Shown here one piece after another: positions 35,205 through 44,028 of a stretch of DNA of 64,000 nt. A program made the position numbers and the translations under genes. Within the stretch, counting starts at the first letter, position 1; each line of letters starts with the position of its first letter. This DNA is from Clostridiales bacterium (GTDB lineage Bacteria > Bacillota > Clostridia > Christensenellales > Aristaeellaceae): positions 1 through 64,000 of the forward strand of contig JAHZHZ010000011.1 of the NCBI GenBank assembly GCA_019419995.1. The letters are read 5' to 3'. The notes beneath the pieces are model-generated. The model was not told the DNA's origin, searched no databases, and worked only from the letters and a program-made list of their open reading frames with translations.

Positions 35205-37397
35205 TCAACTTAGGATTCTTCGCGCCCAGGAATAGGTGCGATAATAATAGCTGGTATCCGAGGTGCCCAGAGAACTGACTGTCACCTTGCCTGCCCCCGA
35301 GGAAGCATGGATGAACTGGTTGTTTCCCAAGTAAATTCCCACATGATCACACAGATCGTCGTCGCTGGAAACAGTATTGAAGAATACCAGATCCCCGACC
35401 TTTAAATTTGATTTGCTCTCAATGAGCCGATAGGTTTCATCATATCCCTGTGTCTTTGCCGTGCGCTTCAGCGTGATGCCCGCAGCATTTTTGTATACAT
35501 AGTAGGTAAATCCTGAGCAGTCAAAGCCTTCAGAGGGGCTCTGAGCGGCATATACATAGGGAATTCCCTGCAGACTCATGGCCAGATCAACCACTTTTTC
35601 GATAGTTGCCGATTGCTGTGAGTCCTCCACAGGAGTGGTAGCCAGATATTTGGCCTCAATGTAGCCGTACTGACTGCCGTTGTACAGGCGTACCCAGCTC
35701 CTATCAGAGGATGCCGCAACGGCGGAAACCTTGGAATTAAGGGAGAGGTTCATCAGCACAGAGGAAGATGTGGAGGCGTTTTTATAAACAGGGACACTTT
35801 CCTTTTGCACATAGAATGTCACGCCTGAAGTGTTGGGATTAGTCAACGTCAATCCATCGCTCTTGCAATAAGCGACAGCACCATTGCTGTTGACGACCCG
35901 CGCCCAACCGGAACCGGTTCCATTGCAAGTCACACTCGCGCCAAAGGAAAGGGCGCCTAATACGGTGGATTGCGTGCTATTGCTCTTGTAGAAGGGCAGA
36001 TTAGTATCTGAAACGTAAACGGTAATGGGTGTGATATCCTTAATGTCCGAATCGTTTTCAGGGACTTTATTTGCGGACAGATCTTTTATCAGCGCATAAA
36101 CATATTTTCCTCCATCCAGAATACGCACCCATTCCTCGTCCTCTGAGATAGCCACCGCCAAAAGATCTTCATTTAAGGCCAGAGAGCGTACACGATTGGC
36201 TGTGGTCATGGGCTTGCTATAGAGAAGGGCGCCTTCCCTGGCGACATAGACGGTTTTTTTGTATTTGTTGGGATTTACATTTGTCAGTCCAGTAAAGGCG
36301 CAGTAGCCAATATCTCCATTGCCATTGCGCACCTGTGCCCAGCCATCATAAACGGCAACCAGTATCATGGATTCGCCAAAGGGCACAGTGCCCAATAGCT
36401 TTTTGGAAGTACTGGGACCGGAATAAATCTTCAGTGTCGTTGCAGAAACATAGACCTTTGTTTCCTGAGGGTTGTCTTCCTCAATGGAATCAGAAGCATA
36501 CTCAACCTGAAGATAGCCATAGCTGCTTCCATTTTTCAGGCGCAGCCATTTTTTATCTTGGGTGATGGCTACGGCTGTGTAGCTTTCATTTTTGTTCAGG
36601 TGCTGCATGACGGTGGAAGAAGTGTCAGGCCTCCGGTAAACGGGAGCATTATCGGTGCTGATATAGATTTTCTGGCTGTATTTGTTGGGATTGGTGGTGG
36701 TCAGGCCACTGCGGGAGCAATAGCCGATGGCCCCGGCAGCGTTGCGCACCTGTGCCCAGTCGCCCGAAACAGCCAACAACGTCATACTTTCACCATAGGC
36801 CATAGTGCCTAGCTTTTTACCGGAAGTGGACGCTTTGTCATAGACAGCGAGCGTATTGTCACTGATGTAAACGGTCTTATTAAGATTTTCGTTAGATTCT
36901 CCCGTATCGCCGCTTTCGCTAAGGGAGATATACTTCATCTGCACATAGCCATAATATTTGCCATTTTGCAGTCGTGCCCAATTTCCATCGGTGGTCTTGG
37001 CTACTGCGGTATAGCTGGAACCTTTTTCAAGGTTCGTCATTACCGAAGCGCTGGTATTGGGTCTGCGGTATATGGGCACGTTGGATTCGGTAATGTAAAT
37101 CTTGACGCTGTACTTGTTGGGGTTGGTTGTGCTCAGGGAATTGACGGTACAATAGCCGATGGCGCCATTCTCGTTGCGTACTGCTGCCCAACCGCTGTTG
37201 GTGGCCAGACAGGTCATGGATTCACCGAAAGCCATGGTGCCCAAAACCTTGGAAGAGGTGGACACCTTGCTGTAAACGGGTAGAGTGTTTGAGATGACGT
37301 ACACGGTATATTCCTTTGCCTGAGCAGGACCTTGCAGGGCCCCGGCGCTGATCAATAGGGATAAGATCAACACCAGTGCAAAATACTTTTTCAACAT
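35205..37397 (-). CDS. secreted cell-wall peptidase with eight SH3-like repeats and NlpC/P60 domain
   Basis: A 730-residue exported protein. The signal peptide is residues 1-27 (cleavage near AQA-KEY). Eight SH3-like repeats of about 65-70 residues follow, as four alternating A-B pairs: A repeats carry LGTMAFGESM and GAIGYC-like cores, B repeats carry VPVYRRP and W.RL.NG..YGY cores. The C-terminal NlpC/P60 domain (about 600-730) has the catalytic cysteine in GFDCSGF, histidine in DHVGIYLG and a polar residue in QFIHASS. It should cut D-Glu-meso-DAP type peptide bonds in peptidoglycan while the repeats hold the wall. Confidence 0.92.
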   Translation of the reverse strand: MLKKYFALVLILSLLISAGALQGPAQAKEYTVYVISNTLPVYSKVSTSSKVLGTMAFGESMTCLATNSGWAAVRNENGAIGYCTVNSLSTTNPNKYSVKIYITESNVPIYRRPNTSASVMTNLEKGSSYTAVAKTTDGNWARLQNGKYYGYVQMKYISLSESGDTGESNENLNKTVYISDNTLAVYDKASTSGKKLGTMAYGESMTLLAVSGDWAQVRNAAGAIGYCSRSGLTTTNPNKYSQKIYISTDNAPVYRRPDTSSTVMQHLNKNESYTAVAITQDKKWLRLKNGSSYGYLQVEYASDSIEEDNPQETKVYVSATTLKIYSGPSTSKKLLGTVPFGESMILVAVYDGWAQVRNGNGDIGYCAFTGLTNVNPNKYKKTVYVAREGALLYSKPMTTANRVRSLALNEDLLAVAISEDEEWVRILDGGKYVYALIKDLSANKVPENDSDIKDITPITVYVSDTNLPFYKSNSTQSTVLGALSFGASVTCNGTGSGWARVVNSNGAVAYCKSDGLTLTNPNTSGVTFYVQKESVPVYKNASTSSSVLMNLSLNSKVSAVAASSDRSWVRLYNGSQYGYIEAKYLATTPVEDSQQSATIEKVVDLAMSLQGIPYVYAAQSPSEGFDCSGFTYYVYKNAAGITLKRTAKTQGYDETYRLIESKSNLKVGDLVFFNTVSSDDDLCDHVGIYLGNNQFIHASSGAGKVTVSSLGTSDTSYYYRTYSWARRILS

Positions 37398-37543
37398 TTT
37401 TTAGTCCTCCACATGGATCGGGAACAAAGCAAATCTCTGATTTCTAATTAAATTGTTATATTCCTCCATATTGATTATTATAAACGCAGAATGAATAAAT
37501 GTCAATGAAGCGCAGATGAAGGGGCCATGCGGGCGGAAAAAGG

Positions 37544-37570
37544 CGCTCCCCAGACCCTGTCTGGGGAGCG
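37544..37570 (-). terminator. terminator of the acyl-CoA synthetase fusion gene
   Basis: A 12-base perfect stem (CGCTCCCCAGAC with its complement) with a 3-base loop, followed on the minus strand by T5. It marks the end of the branched-chain cluster. Confidence 0.9.
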
Positions 37571-37583
37571 TTCATTGGAAAAT

Positions 37584-40082
37584 TTATGCGGTTTCAATGC
37601 CGGCTGCTTTCTGTAGTTTGAGCTTCTCAATGGCGTCTTCGCGCATCTTGTATTTGAGGATCTTGCCGGCTCCGTTCATGGGGAAGGAGTCTACAAAGTC
37701 AATGTAGCGGGGTACCTTGTGCCGGGCCATGTGGTCCCGGATATAGGTCTTCATCTCCTCTTCGGTCATACTTTCTCCCTCTTTGAGGATGATGCAAGCC
37801 ATAATTTCCTCGCCGTAGCTTTCATCGGGTACGCCGATGACTTGCACATCGGAAACCTTGGGATGCGTATAGATGAATTCCTCAATCTCCTTGGGGTAGA
37901 TATTCTCGCCGCCGCGGATGATCATATCCTTCAGACGGCCGGTAATGCGATAATTACCTTCCGGCGTCTTGCAGGCCAGATCGCCCGTGTGTAGCCAGCC
38001 ATCAGCGTCTATGGCGGCGCGAGTGGCCTGGGGCATTTTATAATAACCCTTCATAATGTTGTAGCCCCGGGCAACGAATTCGCCGATCTCACCCACGGGC
38101 AACTCTTCGTTGGTTTCAGGGTCCACGATGCGGCACTCGATTTCCGGAAGGGCCCGACCTACGGTACCCACGCGCACTTCCAGGGAATCGTCCGTGGAGG
38201 ACATTGTACAGCCGGGGGAGGCTTCCGTCTGGCCGTAGACGATGGTGATCTCCGACATGTGCATTTCCTCCACCACCTGCTTCATCTTAGCGATGGGACA
38301 GGGGGAACCGGCCATAATTCCTGTGCGCATGTAAGAGAAATCGGTCTTGGGGAAGTCTGGATGCTCCAGCATGGCCACAAACATGGTGGGTACGCCGTGG
38401 AAACAGGTGATGTGCTCCTGATGAATGCATGCCAGCGCAGGTTTCGGGGAGAAATAGGGCAGGGGCAGCAGTGTTGCACCGTGGGTCATGGCTGCCGTCA
38501 TGGCCAGAACCATGCCGAAGCAGTGGTACATGGGTACCTGAATCATCATTCGGTCAGCAGTGGAGAGATCCATGCGATCACCGATGCACTTGCCATTGTT
38601 GACTACATTGTAGTGGGTCAGCATCACGCCTTTGGGGAAGCCAGTGGTGCCCGAAGTGTACTGCATGTTGCACACGTCGTGAGGAGAAACCTGGGCCGCC
38701 AGGCGCCACACTTCCTCCACGGGAACGCTCTTGCCCCGCTCCAGCGCCTCCTCCCAGGTCAGTGCGCCGCTCTGGGAAAAGCCCAGGGTGATGACATTGC
38801 GCAAAAAGGGGAGTCGGTGGCAGTGAAGTGGATCGCCCGCACGGGTTTCTTGAAGTTCGGGGCACAACTCGTTGATGATCTGCTGGTAATCGCTGTCCCG
38901 GTAACTCTTTTCCAAAATCAGTGTATGGGTATCGCTCTGACGCAGAAGATATTCCGCCTCATGGATCTTGTAGCCGGTGTTTACTGTTACCAGCACTGCA
39001 CCAATCTTGGAGCTCGCCCAAAAGGCGATGTACCACTGGGGCAGATTGGTGGCCCAAACCGCCACGTGGCTTCCGGGCCGGACACCCAGAGCGATCAGCG
39101 AGCGCGCAAAGTTGTCCACATCGTCCCGGAATTCAGAATAGCTTCGGGTGTAGTTAAGCGTGGTATATTTGAAAGCCAACTGATCGGGAAACTCTTCCAC
39201 CATGCGATCCAGTACCTTGGGGAATGTTTGATCAATGAGGGCATCCTTTTTCCAAATAAACTGGCCCGTGTGCCGGTTGTTGTAGTACAAGGGCTTTTTC
39301 ATGGTGCGGGTGCTCTCAAACCGATTCATGTAATTGACGAAGTGAGGGAAGATGACTTCCTTGTCCTGCAAATCTTCCATCCATTGGGGCTTCCACTCCA
39401 GAGAGATGTAGCCATCGTAATTGATGGAGGACAGGGCGGCCATCATGTCTGCCACGGGCATATTGCCCTCGCCGATCAGATTGTAGGTTTGCGCGTTGTC
39501 GGAGTCCCGCAGATGCACGTGACGCACGTAGGCGCCCAGGTTTTCGATGGTTTTAGCGGCAGGTTCACCGTGATCCCGATAGGTGTGGTGCATATCCCAC
39601 AGAACTGCCAGTTCATCACAGGCAAAGGTGTTCAGCAAATCGCGCAAGCGAGCGCTGTCGGCGTAGATGCCGCTGGTTTTGACCAACAACACCACTTGCT
39701 TGGCCCGGGCCAGGGGAATCAACTTTGCGATATTTTCCCGCACGGTTTCTTCCGCATCCCGGGAGGCGAAGGCGCATACGCAGTCTACGCGGAGATCTGC
39801 AGCCAAATTGATCATCTCTGTCAGCGTGGTTACGTTTTCTTCTCCCGGAAGAGACAGATCGCAGGAGGTGTCCAGACAGGGAATTTGCAGTTTCTTTTCA
39901 CTCAGCATCCGTACCGTAGCAGATATGGCGTACTTATGAAAGGGACCACTTCTTTCAAATAATTCCGGCTGCTTAAAAATATTGTATAATTCAATGCCGC
40001 TAAAGCGCATTTCTAACGCTGTATTGACCAGTTCATCCCAACTGCAATCCTCCCAGCCGCGGGTGGAAAATGAAAGCTTCAT
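37584..40082 (-). CDS. fusion: xylose-isomerase-like TIM barrel + AMP-forming acyl-CoA synthetase
   Basis: An 832-residue two-domain protein. Residues 1-258 form an AP-endonuclease-2/sugar-isomerase-like TIM barrel with the metal-site pattern D163-H166 (WDMHHTY), H190 (HVHLRD) and E229 (ISLEW); the usual glutamate of the fifth strand is replaced by K135. Residues 262-832 are a complete adenylate-forming ligase with P-loop YTSGTTGFPKG, YGQTEASPG, HTGDL and the C-terminal PMNGAGKILKYK lysine. The ligase would activate a carboxylic acid to acyl-CoA; the barrel could prepare or sense a substrate. It overlaps the LeuA-like gene by four bases. Confidence 0.85.
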   Translation of the reverse strand: MKLSFSTRGWEDCSWDELVNTALEMRFSGIELYNIFKQPELFERSGPFHKYAISATVRMLSEKKLQIPCLDTSCDLSLPGEENVTTLTEMINLAADLRVDCVCAFASRDAEETVRENIAKLIPLARAKQVVLLVKTSGIYADSARLRDLLNTFACDELAVLWDMHHTYRDHGEPAAKTIENLGAYVRHVHLRDSDNAQTYNLIGEGNMPVADMMAALSSINYDGYISLEWKPQWMEDLQDKEVIFPHFVNYMNRFESTRTMKKPLYYNNRHTGQFIWKKDALIDQTFPKVLDRMVEEFPDQLAFKYTTLNYTRSYSEFRDDVDNFARSLIALGVRPGSHVAVWATNLPQWYIAFWASSKIGAVLVTVNTGYKIHEAEYLLRQSDTHTLILEKSYRDSDYQQIINELCPELQETRAGDPLHCHRLPFLRNVITLGFSQSGALTWEEALERGKSVPVEEVWRLAAQVSPHDVCNMQYTSGTTGFPKGVMLTHYNVVNNGKCIGDRMDLSTADRMMIQVPMYHCFGMVLAMTAAMTHGATLLPLPYFSPKPALACIHQEHITCFHGVPTMFVAMLEHPDFPKTDFSYMRTGIMAGSPCPIAKMKQVVEEMHMSEITIVYGQTEASPGCTMSSTDDSLEVRVGTVGRALPEIECRIVDPETNEELPVGEIGEFVARGYNIMKGYYKMPQATRAAIDADGWLHTGDLACKTPEGNYRITGRLKDMIIRGGENIYPKEIEEFIYTHPKVSDVQVIGVPDESYGEEIMACIILKEGESMTEEEMKTYIRDHMARHKVPRYIDFVDSFPMNGAGKILKYKMREDAIEKLKLQKAAGIETA

Positions 40083-41503
40083 ACTTCCGCCTCCTCATAC
40101 ACGATCTTATTGAGGGCATTTATGTAGGCCTGAATGCTGGCGCCCACGATATCTGTGGAAATGCCCCGGCCGGAGTAGAGCTTGCCATTGGAGCGAAGGC
40201 GCACAATGGTTTCGCCCATGGCCTCCCGCCCTTCGGTAACGGCCTGAATTTGAAAATCGTCCAGTTCGTAGTGGTGTCCCAGAATCTGTTCAAAAGCCAG
40301 GAAAGAGGCGTCAATGGGACCGTCGCCCAGACAGATGCCTTCCAAACTCTCCTCGCCCTTGCGCAGTGTCAGGTGAGCGCTGGCGGAGATCAGGTTGCCA
40401 CAGTTGATGACATAGCTCTGAAGGCGATAAGTGGGAGGTACCTGAAGGGCCACGGAGGCCACGATGGTATCCAGTTCCCGGGCGCTGACGCTTTCCTTTT
40501 TTGCAGCGATGGATTTGAAGGAGTCATAGACTTTGGAGATGTCATCTTCGCTGAGCTCATAGCCCAATTTTTCTATGGCCTTCTGAATAGCGGCGCGGTC
40601 GTCATGCTTGGAAAGGGTCATGTCTGCACGCTCGGCCTTATCCTGAACGCCCAGATCAAATGGCGAACCCTGAGGACGATGGGTGCGGCACATCCAGTCA
40701 ATCTGACTGGTGATGCGTTTGATCTCCGAATGGCGGATATCACTGTACAGTCCCAGATCATCCCCGCGACCATACAGAATGGCGGCCATTTCGGCGGTAT
40801 GGGTGACGTTGCCGGAATAGGAGGCGACCTTTACCTCTGTTGCACCGCTGCGCAGTGCGGCAACGGCGCAAGCGGAGGACATGGAAAGCGCGTCATTACA
40901 CAGCACGCCCAGGCGAATGCCCGAGAGCGCAGGTACGCAGGTCCGAATATCCTGCAAAAAGGCGGTGAATTCTTCCGGAAACATCAGTCCCGCAGCGTCG
41001 CACAGGGTTATGGCGGTAGCGCCGGATTCGATGGCGGCAGAGATCGCCTGAATTAAGAAACTGCGCTCGCTCCTACACGCGTCGTCGGCGATGAACTCCA
41101 CATCCGGGCACAGATCTCGGCAGCGTTTTACCAGATCTCGAATGGCCTCCAACAGTTTATCGGGCTTTTTATGCCAGAAGTATTCCATTTGAGCGGGACT
41201 CATGGGAGCCTGTACTTGCAGACGGGGATGGCGAGCATCCTTTAATGCTGCCCAGGTTATTTCTACGCTCTCCACATCCTGCGTAACGGGGACGGCCACG
41301 GTGCTCTGCTTGACGGCAGCGGCCACAGATTTAATCAGCAGACTATCAATTTTACGGCTGCGGATGGGGGCCAGCTCGATGGCGGATACGTTCAGTCTAT
41401 CCAGAAGCTTGGACAGCTCAATCTTCTCCCGAAAGCTTAGGGAAAACCCATCGGCGGCGTCCGCCAGCTTCATGGTGATGTCACTTAAATAAACGTTTTG
41501 CAT
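40079..41503 (-). CDS. 2-isopropylmalate synthase-like protein lacking the metal-binding histidines
   Basis: A 474-residue LeuA homologue: an HMGL-like barrel (about 1-270), a linker, and a LeuA regulatory domain (about 345-470; SAHLTLRKGEESLEGICLGDGP). The barrel is degenerate. The invariant DTTLRDGEQ reads SDITMKLADAADG (7-19), and the HxHND zinc motif reads VLCND (200-204). The EDA-R motif is kept as DDACRSERSFL. Without the histidines normal condensation is unlikely, while the leucine-binding domain looks intact. It could be a regulatory or repurposed paralogue. It is separated from ilvE by a terminator and coupled to the fusion gene. Confidence 0.8.
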   Translation of the reverse strand: MQNVYLSDITMKLADAADGFSLSFREKIELSKLLDRLNVSAIELAPIRSRKIDSLLIKSVAAAVKQSTVAVPVTQDVESVEITWAALKDARHPRLQVQAPMSPAQMEYFWHKKPDKLLEAIRDLVKRCRDLCPDVEFIADDACRSERSFLIQAISAAIESGATAITLCDAAGLMFPEEFTAFLQDIRTCVPALSGIRLGVLCNDALSMSSACAVAALRSGATEVKVASYSGNVTHTAEMAAILYGRGDDLGLYSDIRHSEIKRITSQIDWMCRTHRPQGSPFDLGVQDKAERADMTLSKHDDRAAIQKAIEKLGYELSEDDISKVYDSFKSIAAKKESVSARELDTIVASVALQVPPTYRLQSYVINCGNLISASAHLTLRKGEESLEGICLGDGPIDASFLAFEQILGHHYELDDFQIQAVTEGREAMGETIVRLRSNGKLYSGRGISTDIVGASIQAYINALNKIVYEEAEV

Positions 41504-41606
41504 CTTGCATTCTACTCCTTCTGAAGAATTTGCGCCGGAAACGGGAAAAATCCGGCACTCCGCGCAGCCGTTTGCCGATGCGGCGGTGAATTTTTAGACT
41601 AAAAGG

Positions 41607-41633
41607 CCCCTGGGCCGGTGTGCGGCCTCAGGG
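41607..41633 (-). terminator. hairpin terminator between ilvE and the LeuA-like gene
   Basis: On the minus strand CCCTGAGGCCG pairs with CGGCCCAGGG around a CACAC loop (one bulge), then GCCTTTT. Genes beyond it need read-through or their own promoter. Confidence 0.7.
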
Positions 41634-41643
41634 ACAGTCTGGT

Positions 41644-42714
41644 TCAGCACACGGGTACGATCCAGCCAAAGCTGTCTTCCAGTTTTCCCCACTGGATGCC
41701 AGTCAGCGTATCGTAGAGCATCTGGGTTACAGGGCCGATCTTGCCGTCATTGACGGTGAACACCTTATCCTTGTAGGCAAGCTTGCCGATGGGTGAGACA
41801 ACCGCTGCCGTACCGCAACCCCAAGCTTCCTCCAGGGTTCCGTTCTCCATGGCCGCTTCCAACTCATCCACGCTCAACAGGCGTTCGGAAACTTTATAGC
41901 CCTTGGATTTGAGAAGTTCAATGCAGCTCTTGCGGGTTACGCCCGGCAGGATGGAACCGGTGAGGGCAGGAGTGACGACTTCGCCGGCGATTTTGAACAT
42001 TACGTTCATGGCGCCCACTTCCTCCACATATTTGCGCTCTACACCGTCCAGCCACAGCACCTGGCTGTATCCCTTGCGCTCAGCTCGCTCACCGGCGCGG
42101 TTGCTTGCGGCGTAATTGCCGCCGCACTTGGCATAGCCGGTGCCTCCGCGCACAGCGCGCACATCGGCATCCTCAATCATGATGCCCACCGGGTTGATGC
42201 CTTCCTTGTAGTAACTGCCCACGGGGCTGCAAATGATGGCAAAGCGGGCATTGTGTACTGCGTGAACGCCCAGCGTTTCATCGTTTCCGTATGTAAACGG
42301 GCGCAGGTACAGGGAGGTTCCAGGGTTGTGGGGCACCCAGTCTTTTTCGAGTTTTACCAGTTCCGTCAGCAGCTGCATGAAGTCCTCCTCCGGCAGCTGC
42401 GGGAGGCACAGGCGCTCTGCGGATGCAATCATGCGCCGGGCGTTTTCCAGGGGACGGAACAGTTGAATGTGGCCATCCTCCGTGCGATAGGCCTTCAGTC
42501 CCTCAAAAATTTCGGAGCCATAGTGAAGGCAGGTGGCTGCGGGATGCATGGAGAAACGCGCAAAGGGAACGATGCGGGCATCATACCAGCCTTTTTCACT
42601 GTTCCAGTCCACAATGGCCATGTGGTCGGTAAAGATCTGACCGAAGCCCAGCTTACTTTCGTCCACAGGTTTGGCCTGGGGCGCCGTGGTTTTTTCAATG
42701 CGAATATTCAGCAT
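41644..42714 (-). CDS. ilvE: branched-chain amino acid aminotransferase
   Basis: A 356-residue fold-type IV (class IIa, eukaryote-like length) PLP enzyme interconverting Val, Leu and Ile with their 2-oxoacids. The PLP lysine lies in GYAKCGGNYAAS, the phosphate region in EVGAMNVMF, and the substrate-specific SLYLRPF and GSILPGVTR segments are present. The 16-base gap to the oxidoreductase gamma gene places it in the oxidoreductase operon behind the valine-type T-box, linking 2-oxoacids made or used by the oxidoreductase to amino acids. Confidence 0.95.
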   Translation of the reverse strand: MLNIRIEKTTAPQAKPVDESKLGFGQIFTDHMAIVDWNSEKGWYDARIVPFARFSMHPAATCLHYGSEIFEGLKAYRTEDGHIQLFRPLENARRMIASAERLCLPQLPEEDFMQLLTELVKLEKDWVPHNPGTSLYLRPFTYGNDETLGVHAVHNARFAIICSPVGSYYKEGINPVGIMIEDADVRAVRGGTGYAKCGGNYAASNRAGERAERKGYSQVLWLDGVERKYVEEVGAMNVMFKIAGEVVTPALTGSILPGVTRKSCIELLKSKGYKVSERLLSVDELEAAMENGTLEEAWGCGTAAVVSPIGKLAYKDKVFTVNDGKIGPVTQMLYDTLTGIQWGKLEDSFGWIVPVC

Positions 42715-42730
42715 AGCGCTTATCCTCCGT

Positions 42731-43264
42731 TTACTTGTAGTCCCGGCCGATCTGAAGGGCCTTCAGGTTAAAGTCGTACATTTCCGGATGTTTGGCGGAA
42801 ACCACCTTGTTGAGGGCTGCCTGTACGTCTGCATCGCTGAATTCGCCCAGCTCATGTAAAATTTTTCCGGTGAGGATCATGTTGGCCAGAGTGGTCATGC
42901 CGTTTTCACTGGCCAAGCGCGTTGCGGGCACGTAGAAGGTCTTCACATCCGTGCGGTGCACTTTGCGCTCCACCAGCGTGGAATCTACAAAGATCATGCC
43001 GCCGCTGACTACGCTGTTCTCATACCGGTCCAGCGAGGGCAGGTTCATGACCATCAGGATATCGGGGTGGTCCACTATGGGAGAACCCACCGGATCGTCG
43101 CTGACAATGACGGAGCAGCTGGCCGTGCCGCCGCGCATCTCGGGACCATAGGAAGGCAGCCAGGAGACTTCCTTATTTTCCAACATGCCCTTGTAAACCA
43201 AGAATTTGCCTGCGAACAGGAGACCCTGTCCACCAAAGCCTGCAATCAGGTAAGAATGGGTCAT
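42731..43264 (-). CDS. 2-oxoacid:ferredoxin oxidoreductase, gamma subunit
   Basis: A 177-residue gamma domain protein (GFGGQGLLFAGKFLVYKGM near the N terminus, SYGPEMRGGTASCSVIVSD). The start is the ATG at 43264, with GGAGGC upstream and overlapping the beta-subunit stop (ATGA); the longer frame to 43348 runs into the beta gene. It completes the alpha, beta, gamma and ferredoxin-like delta set of a four-subunit enzyme of the valine/ketoglutarate type. Confidence 0.92.
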   Translation of the reverse strand: MTHSYLIAGFGGQGLLFAGKFLVYKGMLENKEVSWLPSYGPEMRGGTASCSVIVSDDPVGSPIVDHPDILMVMNLPSLDRYENSVVSGGMIFVDSTLVERKVHRTDVKTFYVPATRLASENGMTTLANMILTGKILHELGEFSDADVQAALNKVVSAKHPEMYDFNLKALQIGRDYK

Positions 43265-44028
43265 TTTACAGCCTCCTTTTCTGCGTCGGCGGATCTGTCT
43301 TTGTAAACGCCCAGGGGATAATAGGGAATCATCTTTTCTTCTACCCATTCCAGCGCCTTCTGCGGCGTCATGCCCCAGTTAGTAGGACAGGAGGAAACGA
43401 CTTCCACCAGGGAAAAACCCTTGCCGGCGATCTGGTTTTCAAAGGCTTTTTTAATGGCTTTCTTGGCGGCGCGAACATTTTTAACGTTGTTGACTGCCAC
43501 GCGCTCCAGGTATTCCGGGCCATCCAGCTCGCTGAGCATTTCGCAAACTTTTACCGGATAGCCACAGAGGTTGACGTCGCGGCCGTAAGGGGAGGTCTGA
43601 GTAACCTGTCCCGGCAGGGAAGTGGGGGCCATCTGGCCGCCGGTCATGCCATAAATGGCATTGTTGATGAAAATAACGGTGATGTTTTCATTGCGAGCCG
43701 CAGCATGCACGGTCTCAGCAGTACCAATGGAAGCCAGATCGCCGTCGCCCTGATAGGTGAAGACAATGTGGTTTTCAGGATCGGCACGCTTGATGCCGGT
43801 CGCTACAGCAGGAGCACGGCCGTGAGCCGCTTCCACCATGTCACAGCGGAAATAGTTGTAGCACATAACGGAGCAGCCCACGGGGGCTACGCCGATGGTC
43901 TTGCCCTCAATGCCCAGCTCATCTATGGCCTCAGCCACCAGGCGGTGCACAATGCCATGGGTGCAGCCCGGACAATAGTGCAGCTGTGCGTCCGTGAGCG
44001 CATGGGGCTTTTTAAATACGATACTCAT
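43261..44028 (-). CDS. 2-oxoacid:ferredoxin oxidoreductase, TPP-binding beta subunit
   Basis: A 255-residue beta subunit. The cluster or TPP region CPGCTHGIVHRLVAEAI and the TPP motif GDGDLASIG...(N)NAIYGMTGGQMAPTS are complete. It binds thiamine pyrophosphate and handles decarboxylation, or in reverse carboxylation, of the acyl group. It overlaps the alpha gene (44025-44028) and the gamma gene by four bases each, so the three subunits are translationally coupled. Confidence 0.93.
   Translation of the reverse strand: MSIVFKKPHALTDAQLHYCPGCTHGIVHRLVAEAIDELGIEGKTIGVAPVGCSVMCYNYFRCDMVEAAHGRAPAVATGIKRADPENHIVFTYQGDGDLASIGTAETVHAAARNENITVIFINNAIYGMTGGQMAPTSLPGQVTQTSPYGRDVNLCGYPVKVCEMLSELDGPEYLERVAVNNVKNVRAAKKAIKKAFENQIAGKGFSLVEVVSSCPTNWGMTPQKALEWVEEKMIPYYPLGVYKDRSADAEKEAVK

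Noticed and set aside
38259..39962. 567-codon plus-strand open frame
   Set aside because: Antisense to the acyl-CoA synthetase fusion. It is a by-product of codon bias in a GC-rich third position; it lacks a ribosome site and has a His/Gly-rich, non-protein-like composition.
40070..41056. 328-codon plus-strand open frame
   Set aside because: Antisense to the LeuA-like gene, without a start signal and without family similarity.
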